A DNA stretch of 6,381 bases. It comes from a bacterium (lineage in GTDB: Bacteria; KSB1; UBA2214). The DNA is taken from contig JAKQKF010000232.1 of NCBI GenBank assembly GCA_029560815.1, positions 1-6,381 of the forward strand. Reading direction: 5' to 3'. The translations under genes were made by a program, and so were the position numbers. The notes below the pieces were generated by a model. That model was not told where the DNA came from. It saw only the letters and a program-made list of their open reading frames with translations, and did not search any database. How positions within the stretch are numbered: the stretch's first letter is position 1; each line of letters begins with the position of its first letter. Positions 5,982 through 6,381 of the stretch are shown in pieces.

Positions 5982-6040
5982 AGCCCCTGGTGGACGAGAT
6001 TTTTAATCAATGGCAGGTCATCCCCTAACTCAGGAGCCCT

Positions 6041-6381
6041 ATGAAGACCAAATTCCCGCAGACCTTCTGGACGGCAAACACCATCGAACTCTTCGAGCGC
6101 GGGGCCTATTACGCCATCGCTTCGTTCGTCGTCATCTATCTCAATGAGACCCTGGGCATGGCCCCGACCAAGGCCACCTTCCTCAACGGGACGCTGCTCT
6201 GGGGGCTGGTCTACTTTCTGCCTATCCTCAGCGGCACCCTCGCCGACCGCTTCGGTTTCAAGCGTTCTCTGGTGTTCGCCTTTGTGCTTATCACCCTCGG
6301 CTACCTGACCATGGGTACCCTGCAGCAGTTCTGGCCGGCCCTGCTCGGCCATACAGCGGGGCACATCGACTATACCATCCC
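6041..6381 (+). CDS. POT/PTR-family peptide:proton symporter (N-terminal part)
   Basis: The first 113 codons of an inner-membrane major-facilitator transporter, cut by the window edge; the family is typically about 450-550 residues. The N-terminus FPQTFWTANTIELFERGAYYA holds the ExxER-type motif of helix 1, which is characteristic of proton-coupled oligopeptide transporters. Further hydrophobic segments follow: AIASFVVIYL, then LLWGLVYFLPILSGTLADRF with the MFS-type GxLADRFGFKR loop, then LVFAFVLITLGYLTMG. AGGAG at 6032-6036 precedes ATG 6041 by four bases. The frame stays open to base 6381. It is unrelated in function to the signalling cassette and probably starts a separate unit. Substrate (di- or tripeptides) is inferred from the family. 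Confidence 0.88.
   Translation, partial: MKTKFPQTFWTANTIELFERGAYYAIASFVVIYLNETLGMAPTKATFLNGTLLWGLVYFLPILSGTLADRFGFKRSLVFAFVLITLGYLTMGTLQQFWPALLGHTAGHIDYTI

Noticed and set aside
5978..6364. 128-codon minus-strand open frame opposite the transporter
   Set aside because: The plus strand encodes clear POT-family motifs and membrane segments over the same bases; the minus frame is highly charged and unrecognisable.
1..6381. CRISPR arrays, tRNA or rRNA genes, insertion sequences
   Set aside because: No regularly spaced repeats, cloverleaf-like sequence, rRNA-like stretch, transposase motifs or terminal inverted repeats were seen; nearly all of the window is protein coding.

Overview
The window is about 6.4 kb of GC-rich bacterial DNA with all recognisable genes on the + strand. 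It holds the end of an energy-conserving hydrogenase (or complex I-like) gene, a redox/H2-type signalling cassette, and the start of an unrelated transport region. The families (group 4 NiFe-hydrogenase-like subunit, [FeFe]-hydrogenase-like sensor kinase, DRTGG protein, rubrerythrin-like protein) point to an anaerobic or microaerobic H2-metabolising bacterium. The POT transporter start and SGNH-type fragment would fit lineages near Bacteroidetes, Ignavibacteria, Calditrichota or KSB1, but the phylum cannot be fixed from this sequence.

Layout. 1-231: C-terminal end of a NuoB/EchC/MbhJ-type Fe-S subunit. 232-360: a leader with a T-rich tract, a candidate promoter and a GC-rich hairpin. 361-2409: a chimeric sensor with two [4Fe-4S] ferredoxin motifs, a degenerate [FeFe]-hydrogenase H-cluster domain, a four-Cys Fe-S domain, and a histidine kinase. 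2428-2871 and 2892-3308: two single-domain response regulators that look like tandem duplicates. 3292-4779: a REC-PAS-HisKA-HATPase hybrid kinase overlapping the previous gene by 17 nt. 4822-5163: a stand-alone DRTGG-domain protein. 5191-5670: a ferritin-like diiron protein. 5671-5822: a non-coding leader. 5823-5981: a short secreted ORF that looks like the first part of an SGNH/GDSL hydrolase, probably a remnant. 6041-6381: the first 113 codons of a POT/PTR-family peptide transporter, cut by the window edge.

How it may work (inference). The six genes from 361 to 5670 are tightly packed and probably form one operon. The Fe-S/H-cluster-like front end of the first kinase would sense redox state or H2. 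It would pass phosphate to one or both small receivers, and the second kinase would receive phosphate on its own N-terminal REC and integrate a PAS signal. None of the four signalling proteins has a DNA-binding or enzymatic output domain, so the output must be protein-protein contact or a gene outside the window. The DRTGG protein, a family often found beside [FeFe] hydrogenases, and the diiron protein are candidate partners or protective factors. The main points of interest are the altered H-cluster ligand motifs and this output-less phosphorelay beside a hydrogenase-like gene.
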